From NCBI RefSeq assembly GCF_018139145.2, contig NC_059473.1, positions 68,554,707-68,618,706 on the forward strand: DNA of 64,000 bases, given 5' to 3'. Shown piece after piece: positions 1 to 13,435 of the stretch (position 1 is the first letter of the stretch; each line of letters starts with the position of its first letter). Origin of the DNA: Gymnogyps californianus. Lineage: Eukaryota; Chordata; Aves; Accipitriformes; Cathartidae. Under the pieces are notes generated by a model. The model was not told the DNA's origin. It was given only the letters and a program-made list of their open reading frames with translations, and did no database searches. A program made the translations under genes and the position numbers.

Positions 1-1960
1 GCTATCAAGAGGATAACCTACTTCAGAGCTTTACCTGCAACTGTGGTACATTTTATCAGATAGATAATAGCAATATCTAGGGGAACATTTTTACTTTGTC
101 TTGCAGCTTAGTCAGGTAAGTTGTTGCTAATTGACAAGTTTCCTTGAGCTAAAATTTGATCCACTAAAGTCAAAGGAAATGTAGTCATTGCATTTGATAC
201 TGCTGCAATTTCACCCCATGTTTTTAAAGCACAAAAGATATTCCAAGAAGGTCTGTTTCAGTCAGTCATTTCTGCACCTGAAGGAAGAACAGGTTTGACT
301 GTGCTCTCAGCTTCATTCCACAGGGAAGGCTCTTCATTGAACCATGGTAAAATATGTCACTGATGGTTTTTTTCATGACCAAAATATTTCATATTTACAG
401 TGTGAAATATCTTTCTTGTAATTTTATTATGGCTCCCGTTCAAGAAAGCACCCTTATTCTGGAACAATATACAAACCACAGCTATCTTGCACTGCATGCC
501 CCACCATTTCTGAGTGCTTCAGCAAATGGCTGGCACTCAGCACTTCCCTGGAAACCCACACCGTGGTGGATTTAACCAAAATTAAAAGTGAGTAATTATG
601 GTAAGGGATTTACCTATGCCTAAGTGACATAAATGCACAGAGGATCCCTCCAGCAGTCTCCAGCTTAGGTGTGACAATGATTCGGCATACTGAGATACTA
701 TTATCCCCATTACTTGTTTGGGCTTTTTAAAATTAAAATAGCCATGTCTGTTGTGTTTAATGCTGGACTCAGTACCATCCCAGATACAGCCAAAAATTTG
801 ACAGACAGCTCAAAATTAGGTTCCTCTTGAGATGCATCTCTGGATCCTCACAATTTAGATAGGAGCCAACCATCTTTTTCGTCAGAGCTGGGAGCTTCTG
901 TACCTTCAAAGGCACCTAGTTTACAGCACCCTGGGAACATGCAGGCTGAGAAGGGACATACAGCTGAGCTTCGACAGCATCTGGGTTGAGGTTTTCATAG
1001 GATTATAGGGTGTTCAAATGGCTTTCCTGAGGAAAGGCACCTAAAATTTATACAGGTTCCATTTTAGGTACCAAGCAGGCATGCTGCATCTTCCCTGACA
1101 AGTCTGAAAAGACAGCAGAACTAAATTAGGCATATATCTTTTTAGTCAGTTATGCTAATGACAACCCCATGTTTCAGAAATTGTAAGGCCTAAGGGGATC
1201 ATCATGATTATCATGATTATAAAATCTTATTTATAGGATGACAGTGTTAAAGAAACTCACTGGGTAATTTTACATCAAGCTCATAACCCTTCTTTGAACT
1301 GTGGTATGTATTTTAGAAAAGTCTTTAAAGGCTTTAGATGATACAGAGCATACCAGAAGTGGGAGAGAGAGTCTCAGAAAACAAGCCTTGCCAAGGGTTG
1401 TTTTCAGTACAAGGTGGAAAGACGGGCTGCTTCAAAGGGTGGTTTATAAGACAAACCTACCTGCAACTTTACAGTACATCTAGGACCACCTGCAGAGATG
1501 TCTGTCTATAATGTGGAATGTGTCTCCTTGAGTTTGGTTGGCTTGAGTACATCTCCTCTGCCTGACGTGTCTGCTCAATGTTTTTCATCACACAATATCC
1601 ACTCAGAGAAAGGCTGACCAGTTCCCGGATTCAGAAAGAAAGGCATAATTATTGGTCAGATAACTTAAAATGCCATTTTGAAAATCAGTTTTCCATTTTT
1701 ATCTTTCGAAAATCCTTCTTACCACCCATGAACATCAGCGAAACCCAGGCGGGTTGCGAGCACTCAGCACCTCGGGACCAGCTGCATAATGGTCAGTAGC
1801 TCACGGTGACTTCAGTTTTCTCAAATGGAAAGGTTTGGTGACTAAAGGCTCAATCTATGGCCCTTAACAGTTATAAAACTTGCCTGCCCATAGAGTCAAT
1901 TTTCCGAAAATTTTCCACAAGTGATTTGCTGACAGGGCAGAGCAGAGGTAAAGGACTGTT
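1..1960. other. unique noncoding DNA, no gene seen
   Basis: AT-rich sequence in which all frames are densely stopped. The only open frames are under 75 codons and resemble no protein I know. A small tandem duplication of atcatgatt lies near 1,200-1,222. I see no repeat family, promoter or RNA gene here. Confidence 0.6.
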
Positions 1961-2435
1961 TAAATAAATCCGGCAGGGCACCGGTGCCCAAACCAGCTTC
2001 AGTCACCGAGCAGCCTCTGCGAACTTCCCTTATCGCCAGAGCTGGCGGTGCTGCTGGTAGAGGCAATGCCGGAGGAGCTGCCGCAATGGCTGTCCTTGTC
2101 CTTCCTCAGGACATTCCTCAGCTGGCAGCCATTTCAGCAGAGGGACGCTTTCTCCTCCTTCTTTCGGAAACCGGTTCCAAGGGTTTCTTTTAGCCCCGAC
2201 CGCAGCTTCCCTCCGTATACTGATGAAGCGCTGAGCAAAGGAAGCACTCTTCAGTCAGCTCTGCTCCAAAGGGCAGGCAGAAGTCGCGATGCATAAATGG
2301 GGAAAAACACGCCGGGAGAAGGGGTGCAGGGTGTGGGCGCACAGGGGATCGTGCAAGTGGCAGGGAACTGCCAGCAGAAACGTCGGCAGCGCTCCAACCT
2401 GAAGCCAAACCTGCTGATTACCCTCTTGTTCAAAG
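1961..2435. promoter_or_regulatory. CpG-rich block, possible promoter or first exon
   Basis: Roughly 25 CpG dinucleotides occur in about 440 bases, in a window where CpG is otherwise scarce, and GC content is clearly higher than on either side. Short open frames exist on both strands (plus 1,984-2,193 and 2,048-2,296; minus 2,255-2,515), but they overlap each other and match nothing I recognise, so I do not call a gene. In bird genomes an isolated CpG-rich patch of this kind can mark the promoter or first exon of a gene or long noncoding RNA, or an old GC-rich repeat. No TATA box, splice donor or repeat signature settles which. The size is small for a classical CpG island. Confidence 0.35.
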
Positions 2436-5400
2436 CAGCCTAAAAGAGCAAATAAAGATCTGATAAAGGAGTCAAAAGGGAAACACTGTGTCTCAAATAA
2501 TGAGAAATAAGACATTGTGACCTTCTCCTACAAATCCTTCTTTAGTGTTCTTGTATGAAGTGGTGATATACACATATTTTTAAAGGAAGCTCTTCAGCAA
2601 AAAGAAGCTCCAGAGTGCAACTAAAGCTGTGTTTTATTTACTGCCTCTTTTTTTGTGAAAAAAATGTACTGTACTTCAGGGTTACTGTAAGAATTCATTA
2701 AGGAAAATAACATTATGAACTCAGGCAGTTTACAGAAGTGGGTTAAAATTAATGTGACTGTGTCCATTTTATGTGAGGACACCTAGAAATATAAACTTCA
2801 TCCTCCAGAATTACCAGGAGGAGAGAATTAGAATCCTTAACGAAGTTGCTTTGATCTAAGCCCAGATTATAATTAATAAGATGCCTGATACATACCTAAT
2901 ATATTGTGTTACACTGGGGCAGAGGTAAGGTTGTTTAGTAGCTTTTCATGTGAAAATATACATGTTTCTATATTGGTTTTTTTTAATCTTATATTCATAA
3001 TATTTTCTGGTCTTACAATGTTTGTTTTAGGAATACCACAACAGCCTCATAGAAGGATTTCATGCCAAATCACTGCTATGTATGTACTCTCAACCTCATT
3101 GTAGATTTTATCTGGGAATATGTATGTGTGTTCAGCCACTTGATGCAGAACAGCTAAACAGCAATCGGGAAACTTATTTTCAGTATCAAAGAGAAGTTAC
3201 GATCTCTTGCCCTAAAAAGGTGTGTTAGCAAACAGGCATCTGGAGAAGCCCATCACTGCATAAGACATCTGTACCTACATGAAGTCAGTGTCTGCCCCTG
3301 CAGTTATCTTGGAAGGTGATATCAGCAAGGTATTTCAGCTGAAGGATGATATACAGCTCAAAGTTTTCTTGCATTTTGGACTGATTTTAGGTTAATTTGT
3401 AAAGCCATACCCCTAAACATTTTGTATTTGTTGCATCATCCTTTAATTTTTAATGCATTATTTAGAAACATTGCCTATTTTCCATTTTAAATCGTAGCCA
3501 TTGCCCATTTCCTTTATTTGTCTCTGTTTTTAGAATATACCATTTTCTACAATGATCTCCATGCCAAAAATAAAAATGGCTTTCTCAGCTGACTACTTTC
3601 AATACCTTTGCAGTAAATTTCTCCTTCAGAGCATCATAACTCAAATAACAGCAATGAGTTCAAAACAGCTTTATAAATGCTGTACAACTAGACAAAAATA
3701 TTTGTCAGCATAATTTCACATCTCTGCCATCTCTTTTGGACACAGACAGGAGATTTATTTTCCAGCAGCGTCTGAAGCAATGGCCTCCACTTTGTATATA
3801 CGATTATTTGTGTCAAAGTAATTTCGCATGCTTTTCAGCCATTCTGCTTAAGGGTGGCTGAGATCTATGACATTTTGCGTTGCATGCTGGGAGAAGTAGT
3901 CCCCCACAGGGCATACTTCCCATATTAAAGGGATTACAATCTCCCCATTTTCTGCATATCTGATTTAGACCTTCAGCTCCATGCAAGCTGCCAGTGCAAT
4001 TGCTCAGTTGGGCAACATTTGGATGTTTCTCTCTTAGGTTTTCCAGCCTGTTTTAATATACAATATCTGTTCTGTTCAGATCTTGGCTGTGTTGAACTTT
4101 CTTTTCTGGAACTGCAAAATATCATAAGTTTGGCTGCCTAGCACCACTGTCTAATGTAATACTCCCTAACCCGTCTTTAAAAAGCCTGCCAAAGTCAGAT
4201 TATTGCAAACATGAAGATCAGATATGTCTAATATAACTTTAGAAAAACCATGTGCCATTTCCGCATTGCTATTATTGTTCTGGAAAGAAAAGTAACAAAA
4301 AGCATTTGACATCTACTGTCTGCTCTGGTAGTTGTGGTGGCTACTTAGAAGAAAAATGTATAATGCATATGGCAGTCCTGCAGGACATCTACACTTATTT
4401 TAATACAAATTCTCATAAGGCTGCAAGTCTCATTTACAACCCTGTATTGCTTTCTTCATAAAGCCAAAACAAAACAAAAACTTCCAGAATGTATTATCTT
4501 TCTATATTGGAAATGTCCATGCCTGACACAACCAAAGACTTTTCCCCAACAGTTAAAGGAAATGCCTCTTTCTATTTCTCCGTCAACCAAACATGAAAAT
4601 GGTCACAGCAGTGGCTCAGGAAAGGTGTATGTTTTTCAGATGTACACTTATCTGTTCCTCACTGAGGTATAGCCATTGTAATATTGAAAAAATATTTTGA
4701 ATTATAAATGTAAAAGCAATTGAAAATACGTTCTGTGTATCCTCAGACAAAATCCTCCCAACTTCAAGAATATTTCTCAGGTCAATGAAGTTGAGAGACA
4801 TCAGTAAGCTTGCTCGGCTAAGGGATTTCTTTCTGAGAGATGCACAAATACTCCAAATTTCATGGAGCTCTGAAAAAAACCCCATCATAGTAATATTGTT
4901 ATAGCTCATAATAATGTCCACAGAGCAGAAAAAATAACTCTGGAAGTCCATTGTGCTACAGGTAAACCTTTTTTCCTGTTATTAAAATAGATATTACAAT
5001 AAATCTTCCATTCTATAACTAAGTCACGGCTGTGCAAAATATCTGCAGCCAGTACAGTAATTATCCTATAGATAGGAGGGCTCCCAGACTTTATTTCCAG
5101 GTTCTCCTTCAGGTGTGCAGTCTTTTCATGAAAAGATGAGTTTAAGCGAAGCTAACACAGCGGTGCTGAAGCCAGCAGGAGGAATGGTTACCTTGAACCA
5201 TTTCAGTTTGGAAATTATTGCCGTAAAATCAGTGGGACTGACCGAGGGCAAAGCGAGTAGACTTTGGCCACATTTGTTTGGCACTAGTGAGCTAAAAACT
5301 TCACTGAAAAGGAGAATTGTACCTCTGTAATGTTTGGATTACCTTCCCTTTCACACTTCTTATGAGCTCTGAACACCATCCCCCTAAGCAAAGTGGTGAT

Positions 5401-7080
5401 GTCCACAATGCTTTGGGAGAAACCTGAACTTTATGTGTGGACTTCTTTCCGTCAGAGGGAATCACACCAAAAGTACAACCACCTGTGAGGAGTGTACAAA
5501 GATGGCAGGCTGATCCTGGGGGTTTATTCTCCAAACAGTGTTTGGTCCACAGTCCTTGAAGGGAAAGAGATGCAAACAAGACACCTTCTGGGAATTTCTG
5601 CAACACAAGATGCCTTTGCTCCTGAAGTACTGGGCATGCTAGTGACATGACTGTCTTTCCATGTTTAGTGCTGACTGTTTCTTAAAAAGTTTAAAACTTA
5701 TTGTAGCCAGAGTGCCTAAAAAGTTCCATAAAATGGGCGTGCAGTGTTTGAAAAATATGATGCACTGCTATCAGAATAGCCAGCTCTTCAGCTCCCAGGC
5801 CATCTTCTCCCCAGACCGTGGTGAGTGTCATGCTGACAACACCACAGAATAAAAAACCTGCATCTTTTGTAGTTTGCATTACCCTAACCTCCTCTCCCCA
5901 AGTGCTTGCCCTTCCTTGTGGCCTCCTGAGAGAGACACTGTCAGCAGGGTCTGTCACGGGCCCTGGTGTCCCCTTGTACATGGTTTGAAGGTCAGTCATG
6001 TATGCTTATGTGGATCTCAGATGGGTTCCCAGTGGTGAAAAGGCAGCCGGTTCTGCAGCGCTAAGAGAACAGCAGCTGTCTGGCTGGAAACAGGCAGCTA
6101 CACTGGGTGTACCCAGGAAAGGAGTAAGAGCATCCTTCGAGCTAACCTGCACGTGCTGCCTATTCCACAGCCTTTGGTGGAGTCTTTACTTCCAGCTACA
6201 CCAGTAGGGACTGATTAAGCACCAATCATGACATCCCTTGGGACGCATTTGTATAATTGGTGGAAACAGGACTGCAGAATTCTCCATGCCCTAGTACTCG
6301 CCCTGTAATCTCTAGATAAATACTGCCTCTGCTAGCAAGCTGTCATCAATTAAAACAATATGCTCAAAAATATTTAATGGTCCCCGTGTTAATCCCAGTC
6401 AGAATTCAGCTTCTGAACAAGCAGATACAGATAATAAATTAGTCCTTTAAAAATAAATAAATAAATATCAAAATTATTTCTGTGATTAGACAAACATTTC
6501 AGTGGGTATATGAATCTTCTTAACATGACATTCACAGTATAAGACAGATATGTATTTTTCCACATTAAGGTCTTAAGATAGGATATCCCATCAGTCCACT
6601 CCTCAGACAATTAGCATATTAGCTAAATTTGCTGACAGGCATTCTGTGTGAGATTTATATCTCCTTTCAGTCCAAGTGAAATATTTGTCTTTCTGCAGTG
6701 TTTTCCAAGAACATACAGCATGTTTGAGAGCTTTACTGTCCTATTTTGATAACTAAGTCCAAAACTAAGCTTAAAATGAATTGCCCAACCCAACTCTCAT
6801 TAAATGTCAAACTGAAGCTGGCAAAGGAAGATAACAGATCATAAAGGTGGCATTCTCAGGGAGCTAACTGGTGCCATTATGCTTTAGGCTCTCTCCATTG
6901 CTACACTGCATACCCTTACTTGGAGGGGTTTATAACTTGGCTACAAAAATGTTTTCTGGGTGAAACTTGGCAGACAAAGTCTTAACTTGAGAGCAAATAC
7001 ATTTTAAAACAAATTTCCGCAAAAAAAGAGAAAATTCTGTCTACAGTCAGGCTTTGAGCAATGCATAGTCAAACTGAGTC
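2436..7080. other. unique noncoding DNA, no gene seen
   Basis: AT-rich and without recognisable repeats. The longest open frame is a 111-codon stretch on the minus strand (4,616-4,951). It starts with Met, has no low-complexity bias and matches no family I know; chance is the simplest explanation. A smaller GC-richer area around 5,300-6,200 also holds only unrecognised short frames on both strands. Confidence 0.55.
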
Positions 7081-7450
7081 AATCTGGTAAGCTACAATAC
7101 ACCCAGCTCAGGCCCGGTGCCAGCCCTGAGGGCCAGCTCTGCCCATCCTGCCACCATTCCCACAGAGGGACCAACACGATGTCTGCTTTCACCCTGGAAA
7201 AGACAGGTCTCTCCCACCAGCTCAGCTGAATCAGATGTGGGCATTCAGGAGCAGCCACCATGCCTGCAGGAGGAGACAGGGCTGGAAGAGCTTGTGCTCC
7301 TTGGAGAGGCTGCAGGCACAGGGGTAAGAGCTCAGGGTCACTGTCTTGGGCCCACTCATGAGAGCCTGTGGCAGAGCTGGGGCCCAGCCCTTCCATGGGA
7401 AAGATCTGATGGCTCCTCATTTAGTGGGCTTTTGCAGACACCCTTGTAGC
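7081..7450. other. GC-richer block, unidentified
   Basis: About 370 bases of higher GC content with overlapping open frames on both strands (plus 7,117-7,449, minus 7,079-7,420). Overlapping antisense frames of similar length are what a GC-rich noncoding stretch gives by chance. I recognise no domain. It could be an old GC-rich repeat or a regulatory patch. Confidence 0.3.
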
Positions 7451-9108
7451 ACTCATAGCCTCTATGTTCACAGAATGAGTAGAAAAAGTCACAACAGCAA
7501 TACATTCCTCTTTGGTGGTGTTTTTCCTGCAGGACTTTCAAAGCAAGTCAGCTACTTGTTAAGCCTCTTAAGATTCCCAGTACAAGACACACTGCAACCT
7601 GTTGCCTGTTTCACAAATAGACCACCACACAGGGAACTGAAGTAGTTTCAAGCCCCTCGGAGTCAAAGAGAGAATTAAGTCCCATCCCATTTACCTGCTG
7701 TTGTGACGGCGTGTTTCAGGCTCAGTAGACAGGTTTCAGTTCTCTTAAGATTGGTTATGATTCTCACTGACTTTAAAAAGGTCATGGATCAGGCCCCAAA
7801 GACTATCCCAAAGAGCCTGCAGAGCAAAAAGACACTAATCTCACCTGAATATCTGAAAGATGCAAGAAAGCCTTCTCTTTTCCTGGCCAGAGTCACATAC
7901 TACTTACTTGTATCGCAGCAGTTGTGCTGTATGGCATGGATATATGGTATGGCTGGACCATCTGTGTGAGGCTGTGTGGAAGATGGGGAGGGACTCATGT
8001 GTGCCCCCCAACTTGTATTTATTCACCAAAAATGGTAACTCTATTTGAACTAAAGCTGTTTGTTAATTATAGCTAAATTCAGGAGAAAAAAAGTTTCTGA
8101 TTAATAAGAAAGAAATGCAGAAATTTCAAAACAGTTCATTTCAGCATTTCCAAAATGAAGTGTTCTGCTTTTCTGGATTATATTCAAAAAGCACATTAAA
8201 CAATATTCCATAAAAAACAAAACAAAGCAAACCAGCCAGAGAAGAAAATGATGGCATATAGCCCATAGTTTGGGCAGTCTGTTTGTGTATGAGGAACATT
8301 TTGAACATCCAGTCTTCCTGGAGAGGGCACTCACTCACCTTTGAACATGACAGTCATTCTGACTTGTCCTTTCTGTCCCCATGAAAGCTTATTTCCTTCA
8401 ACCTACCCTGGAATTCCCAATATCTGGGTGGTTAGGAGGCAAACAGCCTTGGTTTAATAACTTTGCTCTGACTCAAGCTCAAAGAAAAAGTATCTCCACA
8501 CTCCTTCTCAGCTATAAAGTAAAAAGAAGAGCAACAACTGGTAAAAATTCTGCATTCAAACCACATAACCTTTTTTAGTTTCCATTTTGGCCATTGACCT
8601 GAAAAATCAAGTCACGGACTGCATGAATTCACATAGACAAAATGTAAGCTTTAGCAAATCTTGTATACTTCCACAAAAACTATCTATCTTTAGTTCCTCA
8701 GTGTTGTCCAGTGAAATATCATTGTCTTAAGTCCGTGACAAACAAGGTCAAACAATGACTTTCACAGAAGATTTAATAAGGCAACGTTGTTCTAGAAGAA
8801 CTCTTCCTAAGCTCTAGAAGCAGTGAAAGACCTATGTAAAGTCATCAGAAGCTAAAAACTGTGCCAGACAATGTCTAGCCTAAACTTTTGGTTTGGAATT
8901 TAAACTTGAATTAACCACTGAGAATATTTTTTTTCTCATTTTCTTCAATTCCTCTGCCTCTAGGGACAGAATAAGGGCAAAGTTTTATTCTCTGCAATTT
9001 TTATCAAAAAGATACATCACTTCTTTCAAACATATACTTTAGCTCATATCTCAACTAACAGTCTAATAAGGCCTTCAGCCTGCAAGGCGGCATCTAGCTT
9101 TATAGTAC
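7451..9108. other. unique noncoding DNA, no gene seen
   Basis: AT-rich sequence with only short unrecognised frames, apart from the short motif at 7,762. A 10-bp perfect inverted repeat (gtcacggact at 8,611-8,620; its complement at 8,730-8,739) is the only structure that stands out. Confidence 0.55.
7762..7797. repeat. decayed copy of a short ancient amniote motif
   Basis: The stretch reads as a decayed form of a motif family built on 'cattgacttcaatggg' followed by 'ggatcaggccc', which I recall as widespread in sauropsid genomes. Here the core is 'cactgacttta' and the tail 'ggatcaggcccc' is exact. The parent element is not identified. Related copies are called at 19,523, 31,721, 53,152, 58,288 and 62,886. 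Confidence 0.35.
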
Positions 9109-9537
9109 TGTCAAGAAATTATGAATTTCTAGGAACAGCATATAAATGTGGACAAGAAACATCAAGGTCAATGCCTGATTTTACAGTGGGTAGGCAAATT
9201 GTGGGATTCGCAGGGAGTGTTGCGAGCAACCTTGAATGATTAGACATAGCCTTGAAAGACATAGAATGAGGGAGTAAGTGATGAAGCAGGTGCGCAGAAA
9301 AGAAGCTGAAGACTGAAATAATTTGGAACACAGATATGGGACCGAAGCCAGAAGACGCGTGTCTTGCTCGACAGCACCAATCAGAAGCTTAGCCGCGGCG
9401 CGTGAACAGAAAGTATTAACTAATCAAGGAACAAGCCTGAGCGCGTGGACAGCTAATGAATCTATCTAAGCACAAACTTGTAAACAATAAAGGTCTTTGG
9501 TTTCACCCGCACCAGAGTCCGTGAATCAATCCCTACA
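9109..9537 (+). mobile_element. probable solo LTR of an endogenous retrovirus
   Basis: The block begins with TG (tgtcaagaaatt) and ends ccctaca, as retroviral LTRs begin with TG and end with CA. Within it are an AATAAA polyadenylation signal at 9,486-9,491, a CCAAT box in 'caccaatcag' near 9,377, and a cluster of CpGs at about 9,355-9,445 that contrasts with the CpG-poor flanks. The 45 bases after the AATAAA (ctttggtttcacccgcacc and onward) have the look of an R-U5 segment. No primer-binding site or gag-like sequence follows position 9,537, so it would be a solo LTR. I found no matching target-site duplication, so the borders are approximate and the element is either old or its 5' edge is misplaced. 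The family is not identified. Confidence 0.5.
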
Positions 9538-12500
9538 GCAAATCAAGTGCTGATGTTATGAATTCAGCCATTTCTGATCAACACCCAGCTCCTGACACAT
9601 AATCGTTATTAAATTAAGCTTCTGACAACATTTGACTAGATCTCTATATCTGATACATCTTTTGACCCAATCATCTACTCAAACTAGCTGGTAGTAAGAA
9701 TTAGCATTTCATGTGTCTTTCAGTGCAAGAGGTCTCAGAGATTGTTTTCTCACCAGTTCCCAACACCCAAGCAGAGAATCACCTCTTTGGAGTTTGCTCA
9801 GATTTACCTGTTCTTTAACTTTTTCTGCTTCTTCCTTCCTGTACACGTATTGAAAATGATGCCATAAGTATACTAAACTATGGGTTTTCCATATTATTGT
9901 ATTGTTGTACCAAAAAATTCCAAATTTGATTAGATAATCTCTGTGAATGAGCAACCCTCCAGAGCTTAGGTAACATTGCAAATTTTTCTTGCAGAATACA
10001 CATCAATGTTAAAAAAATGGAGCACCTCGGTGTTTTGGAATCACAATAAAAATTATCTTCAGCCACAGGTGAAATTAAATCAAACATATGAATTTAAAAA
10101 ATTGAATAAAGGAAACCCTGGTATCTTTATCTAAGGAATTTCATGGATGCCACCCTTGAAGATAACTGTAATACAAAGAAATGGTGGGGTTAAATGTTGA
10201 ACATATTATACTTACAAAAAAATGAAGTTGATGTGTGTAATCTAATATAAACCCTGTTAATTTTCTGTTTTTCTTGGTTCTGTCATGCTCATTCTCTCTC
10301 CAAGTCACTTGGCGTTCATTCCTCAGTAAACCAATTACTTCAGTGCTCTATTAGATTTACCTTCACTGCTCTCAGTCAACTCTCTTATAGTCATGAAATC
10401 TTATTCATGATGCACAAGAAAAAGCCCAAAGAGAACTGAGATCTAGGGGATTGGCCAGGTTTGATAGAAACTATGGAACTGAACCGCTGCTAAAGTCAGT
10501 CCTTTCAAGGCTGCACAGAAGTTCTTCAGAGGCACTCAGCACTTAACTGACTGTGATTGCAGTGGCAGTATTCAAACGCATAGGACTGGATGGAGATCTT
10601 ACATCTATTCCTCACCATTTTAGGTTTCTGTTCTAGTTTGTCATCAGTCAGCTCAGACATTGGAGGTGGATACATCCCTGCACATAGGTGGCTTGAGCAG
10701 TGATATCAGTGGAGGATCAGGACATGAGAGGGGATGAGGAGAGCCTCCTGACTTATTAAGACCATTGAAAGCTCAACCATGGTCATCAACTGCATCCATA
10801 CAAGATGCCAGAAGTTATTCTAGCCCTTTGGTAAGGAAGCTGAGTTACAATCTTGTGATAAGATAACAAACGAATAGTTTTAAATTAGTTATAATTACCA
10901 AGCTTGACAGCCTTTGAGATGGAAGCCATTTTGTCTTCACCAAGTTGAAACAGGACTGCTCAATATTGGTATTTCTCTTTGCCTTTGTACTTATCTCTTC
11001 AGCGTCCCTTCTCTCACTTTCTCTCTCAATGTAATAAGCTAAAGTTTTGTTACAAACTCTGCTATAATTTCTCAGTAATCTGAGAGGATAACCACAGCTG
11101 CAGTTTTGAGGTTGCCAGCAATTCCTGCTACTGGCAATTTTCCGTCAGTCTTGTTAAGAAAGTTGCCACAATTTTACCACAAATAGTAAGTCTGTGGCAT
11201 ACTCCAGAATTTGCATACAATTGCCGTTAGCTTACCAAAGTGATCATTGCTGTTAACAATAGCTCTCTAAAATTGCTTGAAAATCGGACTTCAGCCAAGC
11301 CAATCTGGTTTACATTATACAAAGTATTTTAATGTGAAACCTTTTAATAGAAATCATCACTAAAGTCACTTTGAGATCATGCCTGCTATCTGCAAGACTT
11401 GAAAAACTAATTGTATACTTGCTTTTTGGATTATTTGTACTGCTTTTTCCACAAAAAATCATTGGAAGCATGTTTAGCCAAAATTTAAGTACAAGTTATT
11501 TTGTTAGCATTATTAAAATGCATATTCAGCAAATTCATTTGGCTGCATTAGCTCGTACATTCATGCAGCTTCTGAGTCCTTACACTGTGTTACTAGTAGT
11601 TCAGAAGAAAATGTATACTAAATTGTGTTTGTGTTGCCTTTTGATTTCATAGGTTAAAAAGATGTTATATACAAAATAAATTACAAAAAATTGAAAGCTA
11701 TTAAAAACATTTGTAGTGATATTTAGAACCAGGTGAAACTGGTTTGGTTAAGGATTTTTAATAAAATGTAATCAAACTTCAGCTAAATTGATTAATTTGG
11801 ACAAAGTTTCAGTTTGTAATGATTTATTTTGCTGCACACAACCAAAACTCCATGGATCGTCATGGTTTCCATTGTATTATTTCTTTTGGTATACCAGTAG
11901 AAGTATAAAATTAATTCTCCAAAACAAATTACATTTTAACTAATGATTTTGAGTTGGGACGTTCCTCCTGTAATCCACAAGTCTCTCATTTTCATTTGAG
12001 TTAGGTTTTCAAAAAAAATAAACATTAAAAAGTTTTCTGTAGAAAACTAAAAAAGCAAGATTTGTTACCAGAGCTGTTCTTGCAGTAAGTCCAGCCATTT
12101 GGCAGATAGTTTCTCAGCTGCACATGTAGATCAGGTGTGCCATTGCATGTACATTTTACTTACACTCATGCTTGATCTTGTTTTACGAGTTAGCATATCG
12201 CTGAGAAGGATGGAACAATTTAAACACTCTGAAGGGTTGTGGTTTTGATCTAAGAAAACATTGTGGCTGGTCATATAGGAAAAGTCCTTCCTAAAATGCT
12301 AAGGGAATCATTTTTTTCCATAACAAAAAATTCACCTATTCAGCAGGTTTTAATTCTTTCAGAGGAGCTTGACAGTATATCAAATTGTCCAGTCATTAAA
12401 TGCTGACACTATAATGAAGCCGCCTTCTCTCATGATTATATCATTCTCTCCATTACTGAAAAGACTTTAGCCCAGCCATCCATTTAATGGTGTTTTCTTT

Positions 12501-13419
12501 ACTAAAAGTAATATGTTTTACTGATAAAAATGGAACCAATCTGTTCTTCAAGGTGGAAATTAATTTTCCAAACCTCTGCTATTTTGAAGGCTGGCACAAG
12601 GGTAAATCTACAAATCCCAATTAATTTCCCTGGTGTTGGTTGTCCTTGAAACAAAACAGATGCTGCTGCTTTTTTTCTGTACTGCTCAATGTGAATTTTT
12701 GGATTCTGGAAACAAATTAAAAGTGATAGGACAATTATTGGGAGCTTTCACTTATATTACCTTTTAGCATCTAACTAGCATTAGACTGCTTAATTTTGAA
12801 TGGAGACAGAGCACAGCAAGGCCCCTGTGGTCAGGACCCTCACTATTCATTCTCTTCCTTCTGACAGTGGAAATCTAATGAAGTGTTGTAAATAAATGGA
12901 CAAACACTGAGCTGCAAAATATGTAAACATTCACATCTGAAATCTTTAGCTTAGGACTCATCTCAATTTATTTAATATCAAGATTTATAGCATTAGTGCC
13001 ATTCCCACATGTATTTAATCTTGTGACATCCAGCTTGGGCAGGTTGATAGAAGAGATTGCTTTCATAAATCTTGAGACTAAATGAATTGATCATCAGGTA
13101 ATGAAGATCTTGACTACCCGTAAAATATTTCCTCAGAATGACTCATCTTCATAACAAGTTATTTCTTCCTGACCTGAGGGCAAGTTAAATTTGTCACACA
13201 GTCCAACAGTGTTTAGACTAAACGTAGTCTTAATTAGCACTGTTAGGACACTCTTTTATTTGTCTGTGGCCATGCTGATGACTTCATAAATCCTCTGACT
13301 ACTGTTTTTGATATAGTACTGGCTGCTATATTACTAGGACTGTGCTGCTCATTGTTCAGTTTCAGACTGAAAGGTTGAGGTACCCTCTTGCCTATGGGCT
13401 TGAGCCCATCCCATACTGC

Positions 13420-13435
13420 AAAAAAAAAAAAAAAA
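13420..13435 (+). repeat. A16 homopolymer
   Basis: Sixteen consecutive A. The sequence before it is not recognisable as a retrocopied transcript, so I treat it as a simple repeat rather than a poly(A) tail. Confidence 0.8.

Noticed and set aside
1984..2296. Ala/Gly-rich small protein in the CpG-rich block
   Set aside because: Two overlapping plus frames and three minus frames coexist, none with a recognised domain; base composition explains them.
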